NCBI GenBank assembly: GCA_038253325.1
Contig: JBBSHE010000018.1
Coordinates: forward strand, 1 to 59,045
From: JBBSHE01 sp038253325
GTDB taxonomy: Bacteria; Actinomycetota; Actinomycetes; Propionibacteriales; Nocardioidaceae
Length of the DNA stretch: 59,045 bases
Direction of reading: 5' to 3'
Part shown: piece by piece, positions 23,807 to 33,416 of the stretch
Numbering within the stretch: position 1 is the first letter of the stretch
Layout: every line of letters begins with the position of its first letter
Notes under the pieces: model-generated
Told to the model about the DNA's origin: nothing
Database searches by the model: none
The model's input: the letters and a program-made list of their open reading frames with translations, nothing else
Position numbers and translations under genes: made by a program

Positions 23807-24700
23807 TCACGCTGACTTGAAGAGGTCGTACCTCGTGGCAAGCCGGTCCCGGTCGGGTCGATCGCCGCGTCGCTCCGGAACGATGAGTTGCCGACCGTTC
23901 ATCTCCTGAAGGCCGTGTCGGAGCATCGGCCCGTCGATGGCGTCGAGAAGGTCGCGGTTGACCTCGACGATGGTGTCGGGTCGGATGCCGAGGAGGTTTC
24001 GGTCGTACGCCGCGTGGTGGATCTTGCACAGGCTCAAGCCATTGCTCACGACCGGCAGGCCGTGCTCTGCTGAGTCGGGCGTGATGTGGGCGGCGTCGAG
24101 GAGCTCGCCGATCCGCAGTTCGCAGACGGCGCATCTGGTCCGGTACGCCTGGATGACCTGAGCGCGGAAGACCGGCTGATGCAGCCGCCGCCTGGTGATC
24201 GCCTCGGCGTAGCGTCGTTCCTCGGCAGACGGGTTCAACGGGTCGTGCACGAATCGAAGCGACTCGTCGAGCGCGATCACGAATTGCTGCGAAGCACGGT
24301 CGTCATCGACCACGTACACCGGAAAGACTGGCACGTATTGGTTGGCTCGGAGCTTCGTCAGCAAGATCAGGGGCAACCCGAGCTCGCCGGCCCGGCGGAG
24401 CTTCGTGTTGTCACCCTCGCTCGTTCCAGCCCGGTAGTCATAGCGGAACATCCCGCCCTCGATCGCCTCGTCCGAGTACGGCCCGGTGGGAGAGCTGACG
24501 ATGGTGAGGGTCGCCTGGAGGTCGTGGGGGTTCCAGATGCCCTTCGAGGTGTCGATGAGGCGACGCCGTTCGGCGCCAAGGTCGAAGTTGCTGAGTTCCT
24601 CACGGCTGATGACGCCGCCGTTGTGGGAGGTCCGTTCGGCGAGCTGGCGCATGATCAGATCACGTAGTGCCCGCTCGAGAACCGATGAGTCGGCCACCAT
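23807..24700 (-). CDS. HNH endonuclease with ScoMcrA-like N-terminal domain
   Basis: A 297-residue protein. The C-terminal HNH nuclease is complete: YRTRCAVCELRIGELLDAAH with ITPDSAEHGLPVVSNGLSLC and KIHHAAYDRNLLGIRPD, then MLRHGLQEMNGRQL. The N-terminal half (ELSNFDLGAERRRLIDTSKG, IWNPHDLQATLTIVSSPTGP, FRYDYRAGTSEGDNTKLRRA) has the layout I associate with the DNA sulfur-binding domain of ScoMcrA-type restriction enzymes, which cut phosphorothioated DNA. That domain call is from memory and not certain. As a single gene with no methyltransferase or dnd genes nearby it would be a type IV restriction enzyme. Length fits the stand-alone form (about 290). Confidence 0.85.
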   Translation of the reverse strand: MVADSSVLERALRDLIMRQLAERTSHNGGVISREELSNFDLGAERRRLIDTSKGIWNPHDLQATLTIVSSPTGPYSDEAIEGGMFRYDYRAGTSEGDNTKLRRAGELGLPLILLTKLRANQYVPVFPVYVVDDDRASQQFVIALDESLRFVHDPLNPSAEERRYAEAITRRRLHQPVFRAQVIQAYRTRCAVCELRIGELLDAAHITPDSAEHGLPVVSNGLSLCKIHHAAYDRNLLGIRPDTIVEVNRDLLDAIDGPMLRHGLQEMNGRQLIVPERRGDRPDRDRLATRYDLFKSA

Positions 24701-24742
24701 GCTCGCTTCCGATCGGAGGCCTGCAGCTTACGCTGGACGGGC

Positions 24743-25012
24743 ATGGCAGCGAGCGGGACGGAGGTAACCGTGGCCCGTGACGGGAGGCGGATCTGGCGTA
24801 CGCCGCGGCGCAGTCGGCGGGCCGCGGGTGACGAGGACGTCCCAGGGGCAGGCCAAGCGCCAGGTATTCCGGGCTCGTCTGACGCGGACGGCGGCTCGTT
24901 CGACCGCCTTCGGCGCGAGGATCAGCTGAAGTTCCTGCACGACGTGCAGGAGGCGGTCGTCGAAGACCTGCGGAAGAAGCCGAACTGGCGATGGAGGCGT
25001 CGTCGGAGTTGA
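24743..25012 (+). CDS. Small unrecognised basic protein, 89 aa
   Basis: A short frame starting at ATG 24743. The N-terminal half is Arg-rich and low in complexity, while the second half, FDRLRREDQLKFLHDVQEAV then VEDLRKKPNW, is a regular amphipathic helix with plausible codon use. A nearer start (GTG before ARDGRRIWRT) is also possible. No family recognised; the evidence is only coding-like character. It lies between the HNH gene and a broken deacetylase. Confidence 0.4.
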   Translation: MAASGTEVTVARDGRRIWRTPRRSRRAAGDEDVPGAGQAPGIPGSSDADGGSFDRLRREDQLKFLHDVQEAVVEDLRKKPNWRWRRRRS

Positions 25013-25115
25013 CGGAACTCCGGCGACGCGCTTGTCCGCCGTTCCGGAGGCGCTGTCGATCCGATCACCCTTTCGGATGCCGTGACCCGCGAGTGGTGCG
25101 CGATGTGCCACCCTC

Positions 25116-25542
25116 ATGACCGAGATCACAACGCTCAAACCGATTGGCGAAGACTGGGACCGAGCGCTCGTCGTCGTCGCGCATCCCGAGGATATGGAAT
25201 TCGGTTCCGCCGCCGCAATCGCGCGATGGACCGATCAGGGCAAGCAGGTGGCGTACGACCTGGTCACGAGCGGGGAGGCCGGTATCGACGGGCTGGCGCC
25301 CGACGAGGCCCGTCGGATCCGTGAGCAGGAGCAGTGTGAGTTTGTGCCGGATCGTCGGGGTCGACACGGTCGAGTTCCTCGGCCTGCCCGACGGCCTGCT
25401 GGAGTACGGGGTCGCTCTGCGTCGGGAGATCGCGGCCGTGATCCGCAAGCACCAGCCGGAGATCGTGATCACCAACAACTTCCGCGACACCTGGGACGGC
25501 GAGTACGCGCTGAATCTCGGCTGGGGCGCGACCGAGGAATAG
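25116..25542 (+). pseudogene. Frameshifted and truncated PIG-L (LmbE-like) deacetylase
   Basis: The first frame reads DWDRALVVVAHPEDMEFGSA then QVAYDLVTSGEAGIDGLAPD up to IREQEQ at about 25335. The homologous continuation, GVDTVEFLGLPDGLLEYGVA and HQPEIVITNNFRDTWDGEYA, lies in the next frame. It stops at 25542, about half the length of family members (250-280), so the C-terminal zinc-ligand region is missing. The zinc motif is HPED instead of HPDD, changing the residue that acts as general base in this family. One indel, a truncation and an active-site change together indicate an inactive gene. Confidence 0.75.
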
Positions 25543-25651
25543 GACTCGGTGCGCGTACGACAACTGCTATGACCGGCTCCCGACGCCTCGTCACGCGCCT
25601 GGGATTCCGCGTATCCACGGTAGCCCCCTGTCGGTTCGTTAGACTCCGTTC

Positions 25652-26506
25652 GTGGACACTCGGTTCACCCGTCTTGTCGGTTGCCGACTGCCGTTGCAGC
25701 TCGCCGGTATGGGTGGCGTGGGAAGCGCCGCGCTCGCGGCGGCGGTCACGCAGTCCGGCGGTCTCGGCATGGTCCCGAGCTACCTCGAACCACCGGCGAA
25801 TGTCGGTCCGGTCGGTGTCAACTTCCTTCTTCCGTGGGGTGTTGACGTCGCCGCCATTCACTCGGCAGCCGACCGCTGCCGAGTGGTGGAGTTCTTCTAT
25901 GCGTGGCCCACGGCGGAGGTGCTCGAGGCTGTGCACGCTGCTGGCGCTCTCGGCGCGTGGCAGGTCGGGTCGGTCGAGGAGGCGATCGATGCTGAGCAAG
26001 CCGGATGCGACTTTGTGGTGGCCCAGGGCATAGAGGCCGGCGGACATGTGCGGGGTGAACTCCGTCTGATGGAACTCCTCCCGGCGGTGTTGGCCGAGGT
26101 CTCGGTACCCGTGGTCGCGGCCGGCGGAATCGCGACGCCTGAGCGGGTACGCGAGGTGCTCACCGCCGGCGCCGACGCCGTACGCGTTGGTACCCGGTTC
26201 GTGGCTGCGACGGAATCTGATGCGCATCCGGACTACGTCGATCGGCTGATCCAAGCCCGGGGACCTGAGGACACTGTGTTGACGACGCAGTTCGCGGACG
26301 GGTGGCCCGACGCTCCGCACCGCGTCCTGTGCACCGCCCTGGAGGCAGCCCAGCGGCGGGGATACCGCGACGTTTCCCCGCCATCGCGGGAACAGGCAGG
26401 ACCGGTGGGGTTCATGGCCTTGTATGCAGGCTGCGGCGTCGGCAAGGTCCGGGCCATCGAACCGGCCGCGAAGATCGTCGACGAGCTGATGGCGCTGGTG
26501 AGCTGA
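25652..26506 (+). CDS. Nitronate monooxygenase family (NMO/2-nitropropane dioxygenase) flavoprotein
   Basis: A 284-residue TIM-barrel flavoprotein starting at GTG 25652. Typical motifs are GGLGMVPSYLEPPANVGPVG, the phosphate-binding and catalytic segment VAQGIEAGGHVRG (with the conserved His), VVAAGGIATPERVREVLTAG and DAVRVGTRFVAATESDAHPD. The family oxidises alkyl nitronates such as propionate-3-nitronate with FMN, though some members reduce enoyl compounds. It is slightly shorter than the 310-350 usual, mainly in the N-terminal part. A nitrilase gene follows 56 bases later on the same strand, so the two may be co-expressed. Confidence 0.87.
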   Translation: MDTRFTRLVGCRLPLQLAGMGGVGSAALAAAVTQSGGLGMVPSYLEPPANVGPVGVNFLLPWGVDVAAIHSAADRCRVVEFFYAWPTAEVLEAVHAAGALGAWQVGSVEEAIDAEQAGCDFVVAQGIEAGGHVRGELRLMELLPAVLAEVSVPVVAAGGIATPERVREVLTAGADAVRVGTRFVAATESDAHPDYVDRLIQARGPEDTVLTTQFADGWPDAPHRVLCTALEAAQRRGYRDVSPPSREQAGPVGFMALYAGCGVGKVRAIEPAAKIVDELMALVS

Positions 26507-26562
26507 CTGGCGGAACGGAATGGCGAGTCTTGGCAGCGATGTTCCTCCTGGCCTAACGTGTC

Positions 26563-27570
26563 GTGATGACGGTGTTCCGAACGGTTCGAGTCGCAGCGGT
26601 CCAGGCCACGCCTGTCGTGCTCGATGCCACCGCGACAGTGGAGAAGGCGGTCGGTCTCATCGCAGAAGCGGCGGCGGACGGTGTCGAGCTGGTCGTTTTC
26701 CCGGAGTGCTTCGTCGCAATGTACCCAACCTGGGCGTGGGCGGGAGCCGCAGTCAGCGACCCCGCCGCCTTGGACGAGATCTTCATCCGAATGTGGGAGT
26801 CGTCAGTTGAGGTCCCGGGGCCTCTCGTGGACCGGCTCGCCGACGCGTGCAATACCCACGGCGTGCACTGCGTCATCGGGGTCAACGAGCGTGAACCGGG
26901 CCGTTCGTCAAGCGTGTTCAACAGCATGCTCACGCTCGGCCCGCAAGGCCTGCTGGCCCGGCACCGCAAGCTGATGCCAACCAGGCACGAGCGGTTGTTC
27001 CACGCCTTCGGAGCCGGCGACGACCTCGCTGTTGTGGACACCTCCATTGGTCGCATCGGCGGACTCATCTGCTGGGAGAACCGGATGCCCCTCGCCCGGT
27101 ACGCGGTGTACCGCGGCGGCCCGCAGATCTATGCCGCGCCGACCGCAGACCCATCCGAGGGTTGGCAGACACTCATGCGTGCCGTCGCCATCGAGTCAGG
27201 GGCGTTCGTGTGCTCGGCCATTCAGTACGTCCCGGCCTCGGCGTACCCGGCCGACTTCCCGGTGCCGCTTTCCAAAGGCGAGGGCACGATTTCGCCCGGC
27301 GGTAGCTGCATCATCGGTGCTGGAGACTCTGGTTACCTGGTCGAGCCGTTGTACGGGAAGGAGGGCATATTGCAGGCCGACTGCGATCTGCGTGCCGCAC
27401 TGACGCACAAGAGCTGGTTCGACGTGACGGGGCACTACAGCCGCGAGGACGTGCTCATGCCCCTGATTTCGACGGGGCGGGTCCGCTCGCCGCTCCCGGT
27501 CGAGGGCGAGACCTCGCCCGCATGGGAAGAAAGTCCGATGCGCCTGTCACCTCGGAGTCACGACGCCTGA
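26563..27570 (+). CDS. Nitrilase / carbon-nitrogen hydrolase
   Basis: A 335-residue nitrilase-superfamily enzyme. The catalytic triad is present: E48 (VVFPECFVAMYP), K136 (ARHRKLMPT) and C170 (GGLICWENRMPLARY). The extended length and the C-terminal HKSWFDVTGHYSREDVL segment put it with true nitrilases and cyanide hydratases (branch 1) and not with N-carbamoyl amidases. It would convert a nitrile to its carboxylic acid and ammonia in the cytoplasm. It starts at GTG 26563 or the adjoining ATG 26566. Upstream is the nitronate monooxygenase gene on the same strand. Confidence 0.9.
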   Translation: MMTVFRTVRVAAVQATPVVLDATATVEKAVGLIAEAAADGVELVVFPECFVAMYPTWAWAGAAVSDPAALDEIFIRMWESSVEVPGPLVDRLADACNTHGVHCVIGVNEREPGRSSSVFNSMLTLGPQGLLARHRKLMPTRHERLFHAFGAGDDLAVVDTSIGRIGGLICWENRMPLARYAVYRGGPQIYAAPTADPSEGWQTLMRAVAIESGAFVCSAIQYVPASAYPADFPVPLSKGEGTISPGGSCIIGAGDSGYLVEPLYGKEGILQADCDLRAALTHKSWFDVTGHYSREDVLMPLISTGRVRSPLPVEGETSPAWEESPMRLSPRSHDA

Positions 27571-27605
27571 CTATGCCGGTCGAGCACGCGGGCACAGAGT
27601 CAGAA

Positions 27606-27842
27606 TCAGACGGCGGCGAGGGTGCCGTCGGCGGTGCGGATGACGCGGCCGTCGGCGATCACGAACGCGAGAGCGCGGTCGAAGCGGCCGTCATCCCAGT
27701 AGGCGGCACCCAGCTGTTGGGCGAGCTCGTCGGCGGTGAGTGGGCCTTGGGCATTCAACGCGCGAACGATCTGGCCCATCTCGTGCGTCACCTGCCGATC
27801 GCGCGGGCCTTCGGTGCTGGGCTTGGGGGGTGGAATGGGCAT
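27606..27842 (-). CDS. Small winged-helix-like protein, 78 aa
   Basis: A 78-residue protein starting at ATG 27842. After a Pro-rich lead (PIPPPKPSTEG), it reads VTHEMGQIVRALNAQGPLTA then DELAQQLGAAYWDDGRFDRA and LAFVIADGRVIRTADGTLAA, which is the helix-helix-helix-hairpin order of a short winged-helix domain. It follows the MFS gene with 25 bases between, on the same strand, so they form an operon. It may sense or regulate, but it lacks a separate effector domain. I have seen such proteins only as unnamed actinobacterial families. Confidence 0.7.
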   Translation of the reverse strand: MPIPPPKPSTEGPRDRQVTHEMGQIVRALNAQGPLTADELAQQLGAAYWDDGRFDRALAFVIADGRVIRTADGTLAAV

Positions 27843-27867
27843 GGAGCGGTCCTCCGGAAGTAGGGCG

Positions 27868-29358
<1,491 letters not shown>

Positions 29359-29599
29359 GGCTGTTCTCCTTGGTACGACGTCGCGCGTGCCTGGTGTTCC
29401 ACCTACCCCGAGTGAGGCTCTTCGAGTCTAGTCGCGGGCTCGTCCGCGCGCACGGCACGACGGTCGTCCCGCTGCCCGAATCGACCGCGCGGCGTACCGG
29501 TCACCTGAGGTCTGATCCGGCGTGTACATAGGGTTTGGTCGACGCGGGATACGAGCGCATGCCAGACCCCCGCCGCACCAGATGACAGGAGGTCCGTCC

Positions 29600-32131
29600 G
29601 TGGAGCAGCCGCCACGACCGCTGACGTACGCCGAGGCGCAGGACCGAGCTCGGCTCCTCGAGGTGTCCGGCTACACGGTGCACCTCGACCTGATGCGGGG
29701 CGCCGACGTCTTCGGTTCGACCACCGTCGTGCGGTTCGGCTGTGTCAGCCCGGGGGCGGACACGTTCATCGAGATCAGGGCAGACCTCCTGACCCGCGCC
29801 GTTCTCAACGGACGCGAACTCGACCGCGACGCGTACGCGCGGGGACGGCTGCGCCTCGACGACCTGCAGACCGACAACGAGCTCGTCGTCGAGGCGGACC
29901 TGCCGTACGTCACGACCGGTGATGGCATGCACCGCTTCGTCGACCCGATCGACAAGGAGACCTACGTCGGGGCATACGTCGGGGTCGACAACGCCCAGCG
30001 TGTGTTCGCCAACTTCGACCAGCCCGACCTCAAGGCGACCATCGCCGTCTCGGTCACGGCGCCGGCGCAATGGGCGGTGGTCGGCAACGGCCGAGGCCGG
30101 CTGGTGTCGCCCGAAGAAGGGCGGTGGGAGTTCGCGACCACGCCGCCGCTCTCCAGCTACCTGTTCGTGGTCGTGGCGGGCCCATTGCACAGCGTCGAGC
30201 GCGAGCATCGGGGGATTTCCTTCGCCCTGCACTGCCGACGCTCACTCGCGAGCCACCTCGATGCCGAGTCCGACGAGATCTTCGCCATCACCCACGCGTG
30301 CTTCGACCGATACGCCGAGCTCTTCTCCGAGCCGTACGCGTTCGACTCCTACGACCAGGCATTCGTCCCCGAGCTCAATTGGGGTGCGATGGAGATGCCG
30401 GGCTGCATCACGTACCGTGACGACTTCGTCTATCGCTCGGCCGTCACCGAGACCGAGCGGCAGACCCGCGCGGTCGTCATCGCCCACGAGATGGCACACA
30501 TGTGGTTCGGAGACCTGGTGACGATGGCGTGGTGGGACGACCTGTGGCTGAGTGAATCGTTCGCTGAGTACATGGGATTCCAGGTGATTTCCGAGGTGAC
30601 CAGGTTCACCGACACCTGGACGCAGTTCGCGATGTCACGGAAGACCTGGGGGTACGACGCCGACCAGCGACCGTCCACCCACCCGGTCGCAGCCGCCGTA
30701 GCCGACGTGCAAGACACCGAAGCCGCACTCGCCAACTTCGACGGGATCTCCTACGCCAAAGGCGCATCCGCCCTGCGCCAGCTTGTCGCGTGGCTCGGTG
30801 AAGACGGGTTCCTCGCCGGCGTCAACGACTTCCTGGGACGACACCGGTTCGGAGTCGCCACCCTCGACGACCTGCTCGACTCGTTGGAGAGCGCGTCGGG
30901 GAGGCACGTTCACGTCTGGGCGGAAGCCTGGCTGCGTACGAGTGGCGTCGACACACTGCGTCTCGTCGACGACGCCCCCGGCGTACGTGTCGAGCATCCC
31001 GGTGTTCGGCCGCATCGGATCTCGGTCGGGCTTTACGACCGGGCGAGCGGATCGCCGGAACGTCTCGTCCTGCGTCACCGCGAACACGTCGAGCTCGAGT
31101 CCGGCGCGACGTCGGTACGCCTCGACCTGCCCGCCGGCCAGGCACGACCCGAGCTGCTGCTCGTCAACGACGGCGACCTGACGTATTCCAAGATCCGCCT
31201 CGACGACCGGTCGCGCGACGCCGTCGCAGCGGGCCTCAGCGGCATCGCGGATCCGTTGAGCCGAGCCGTCGCGTGGACAAACCTGCGCGACCTGGTCCGT
31301 GACGGTGTGCTCGCGCCGAACGACTACCTCGACCTGGCCAGCCGCCACCTTCGACCGGAGACCGAGGTGGCCGTTGTCGACGGCGTGCTCCGCTTCGCCC
31401 GGAGCGAGGTCGTCGATCACTACCTCGAGAGCGGCCGCGACGACGCTCTCCGTCTGCTGGGGGAGACGTGTCGGCAGCTGCTGGCGCGCCCGTCGCACCC
31501 GCCTGTCGATGGATTGCGGTTGGTCGCGGCCCGATATCTGATCGACTGCGCCTTGAACGGTGCCGATATCGGCGACCTGCGCGGCTGGCTTGAGACCGGC
31601 GCGATCCCCGGTGGTCCGCCGTTGGACCCGGATCTGCGTTGGCGGGTCCTGCTTCGGCTCAGCATCCTCGGCGCCGCCGATGTCCAAGAGATCGAGACCG
31701 AGCTGAACCGAGATCAGAGCGGGCACGGCCCGCAGCGAGCCGCCACCTGCCAGGCGGCCATTCCACGGTTGGCGGCCAAGGAGGCAGCCTGGGATGCAAT
31801 GTTCGTCCAGACGGCTCAACCTGCACCGTCCACCTATCTGCTCGAGGCGGCGGCCCAAGGCTTCTGGCAGCCCGAGCAGTCGGCCTTGCTCGCTCCCTTT
31901 GTGGAGCGCTACTTCCCCGCAGTGGTCGACGCATCCGCTCGACGCGGAGCAGCGGTGGCGAGTGCGCTCGGCGGAACCGGCTTCCCTTTCCATGTGATCG
32001 ACACCGGCATCGCGACGGCAGCCGAGCGGTGCTTGGCGTACGGCGAACCGACGGCCGCGCTGAGACGAGTGCTGACCGACCGGCTCGACGACTACCGACG
32101 GGCCATGCGTGTCCAGTCGTCATCGGACTAG
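29600..32131 (+). CDS. pepN: Aminopeptidase N (M1 family), first paralogue
   Basis: An 843-residue M1 metallopeptidase. GTG 29600 is the chosen start because AGGAGG lies seven bases before it; an upstream ATG (29582) would put that site inside the gene. Zinc site HEMAH with downstream Glu is intact (VIAHEMAHMWFGDLVTMAWW, DLWLSESFAEYMG). The exopeptidase motif, usually GAMEN, reads GAMEM here (LNWGAMEMPGCITYRDD), whereas the paralogue at 54940 has GAMEN. The M1 C-terminal helical domain is complete (ERAP1-like; PEQSALLAPFVERYF). It trims neutral N-terminal residues from peptides; the altered motif may change specificity. Divergent from the MFS gene. Confidence 0.92.
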   Translation: MEQPPRPLTYAEAQDRARLLEVSGYTVHLDLMRGADVFGSTTVVRFGCVSPGADTFIEIRADLLTRAVLNGRELDRDAYARGRLRLDDLQTDNELVVEADLPYVTTGDGMHRFVDPIDKETYVGAYVGVDNAQRVFANFDQPDLKATIAVSVTAPAQWAVVGNGRGRLVSPEEGRWEFATTPPLSSYLFVVVAGPLHSVEREHRGISFALHCRRSLASHLDAESDEIFAITHACFDRYAELFSEPYAFDSYDQAFVPELNWGAMEMPGCITYRDDFVYRSAVTETERQTRAVVIAHEMAHMWFGDLVTMAWWDDLWLSESFAEYMGFQVISEVTRFTDTWTQFAMSRKTWGYDADQRPSTHPVAAAVADVQDTEAALANFDGISYAKGASALRQLVAWLGEDGFLAGVNDFLGRHRFGVATLDDLLDSLESASGRHVHVWAEAWLRTSGVDTLRLVDDAPGVRVEHPGVRPHRISVGLYDRASGSPERLVLRHREHVELESGATSVRLDLPAGQARPELLLVNDGDLTYSKIRLDDRSRDAVAAGLSGIADPLSRAVAWTNLRDLVRDGVLAPNDYLDLASRHLRPETEVAVVDGVLRFARSEVVDHYLESGRDDALRLLGETCRQLLARPSHPPVDGLRLVAARYLIDCALNGADIGDLRGWLETGAIPGGPPLDPDLRWRVLLRLSILGAADVQEIETELNRDQSGHGPQRAATCQAAIPRLAAKEAAWDAMFVQTAQPAPSTYLLEAAAQGFWQPEQSALLAPFVERYFPAVVDASARRGAAVASALGGTGFPFHVIDTGIATAAERCLAYGEPTAALRRVLTDRLDDYRRAMRVQSSSD

Positions 32132-32159
32132 GAGACGCTGATGTGTGGATTTGTGTGTT

Positions 32160-32389
32160 ATGGCTCGGCTGAACGTGTACTTGCCCGACGATCTCGCGGC
32201 GCAGGCCAAGGCCGCCGGCCTCAACCTATCGGCGGTTACGCAGGAGGCGGTCAAGAGACCCTGGCCCAGCGCTCGACGGATTCCTGGCTGTCCACTCTCC
32301 GGACGGCAGTGGCCCACCACGTCACGCACGACCGCGCCATCGAGGCGCTCGACGCCGCGCGCGACGAACCGTCTACCCGAAATGGCTGA
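32160..32389 (+). pseudogene. Frameshifted CcdA/VapB-type antitoxin
   Basis: Starting at ATG 32160 the frame reads ARLNVYLPDDLAAQAKAAGL then NLSAVTQEAVKR, a clear antitoxin N-terminus. Near 32256 one base is missing, and the continuation ETLAQRSTDSWLSTLRTAVA then HDRAIEALDAARDE lies in another frame to a stop at 32389. Inserting one base rejoins the protein. The stop region overlaps a short PIN-toxin start as in intact pairs. Confidence 0.65.
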
Positions 32390-32457
32390 CGTTGTCGTTG
32401 ACGCGTCGGCCCTTGTCGACCTACTGCTTGCAAACGAATTGGGTGATGTCGTCCCCT
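32383..32457 (+). pseudogene. N-terminal fragment of a VapC-type PIN toxin
   Basis: ATG 32383, overlapping the antitoxin end by seven bases, opens a 24-residue peptide: MADVVVDASALVDLLLANEL then GDVV and a stop. This is the first strand and helix of a PIN domain with its first catalytic Asp; the remaining about 100 residues are gone. With the frameshifted antitoxin it is a dead module. Confidence 0.6.
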
Positions 32458-32525
32458 GACACAGCGCCATACCGGGCGCCGACGTTGTGCACATGTGAAC
32501 GACCGACGCGCGGCTGAGGGGAGTC

Positions 32526-32840
32526 CTAGGAGCCCGACTGCGACCGGATTCGGAGCCGTCGAGGTGGCGGTCGCCCTTGCTCCGGCAGATCCAGAGGCGA
32601 GTCGCCTGGGCTGATCCGACCCAGCACGTGCGAGGCGCCGGAGCCCGTCGCCGCCGTGGACCCGGGTACGCCGTGCCAGGTGAGGAAGCCGAGCAGTGCC
32701 CACATGGCGACCTCCTTGGACTGAGCGGGCAGGCCTCGCTCGTCGCTCGTGACCAAGGGCGTGTCCCGGAGGGCGTGCCGCAGGGCCGCGACGAGTGCAG
32801 GGTTCCTGGTGCCGCCACCGGAGACGACCACCTCGGCGAC
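32526..32840 (-). pseudogene. anmK: C-terminal fragment of anhydro-N-acetylmuramic acid kinase
   Basis: Minus-strand residues up to the stop at 32526 read DVAEVVVSGGGTRNPALVAA, then TSDERGLPAQSKEVAMWALL and GFLTWHGVPGSTAATGSGAS with VLGRISPG, the diagnostic end of AnmK. Only about 105 of roughly 390 residues remain; the sugar-binding and most of the ATP-binding parts are missing. The homology ends at about 32840, where a plus-strand DeoR fragment begins. AnmK recycles peptidoglycan sugars; this copy cannot. Confidence 0.75.
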
Positions 32841-33362
32841 GTCGAGCCCGGCACGGTTGTCGGCTTCAACGGCGGGAGGACGACGACTGCCGTCGCCCGC
32901 CACCTGGCCGCCCGATCTGACCTGATGGCTCCCGGCGACGACGACGCGGTGACGCTGGTCACCAACGCGCTCAACATCGCCGGTGAGATGGTGCTGCGGC
33001 CGCACATGCGAACGTGGTGCATCGGCGGCGTAGCGCGCCGCGAGTCGTACGAGCTGTACGGGCCGTACGCCTCGAGATTCCTCGACGACCTTCACCTCGA
33101 CCTGCTGTTCCTCGGGGTCAACGCGATCACCGCAACCGGCGGCGCGATGTGCCGGCACTACGGTGAGGCCGGTATCAACGCCGAGATGGTTGCGCGTGCC
33201 AACCGGGTGATCGCGGTGGCCACCGCTGAAAAACTCACCGCGACGGTGCTGTCCAGGATCTGCCCCGTCAGCGCGATCGACATACTCGTGACGGACGCCT
33301 CGGCGGACCAGTCCGCCGTCGCCGACCTCGAAGCCGCCGGAGTCGAAGTCCAGCTCGCTTGA
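32841..33362 (+). pseudogene. C-terminal fragment of a DeoR-family sugar-sensing repressor
   Basis: From about 32841 a plus-strand frame reads EPGTVVGFNGGRTTTAVARH, then TLVTNALNIAGEMVLRPHMR, CIGGVARRESYELYGPYASR and LLFLGVNAITATGGAMCRHY to a stop at 33362. This is the complete DeoR C-terminal sugar-phosphate sensor domain (about 170 residues), but the N-terminal helix-turn-helix (about 85 residues) is absent. The frame remains open to the left only because it runs antisense through the anmK fragment. Lacking DNA binding and a start, it is a remnant. Confidence 0.7.
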
Positions 33363-33416
33363 GTCCACGGCCCGTGGCCGAATCGTGATGCCGGTCTGTC
33401 GGACGCCGTGAGGCGT

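Noticed and set aside
32577..33362. A single 261-residue plus-strand regulator
   Set aside because: Only the part after about 32841 is DeoR-like. The first 88 codons are antisense to an AnmK C-terminus and have no helix-turn-helix.
32526..33368. A single 280-residue minus-strand protein
   Set aside because: Only the last 105 codons are AnmK. The rest is antisense to the DeoR sensor domain.
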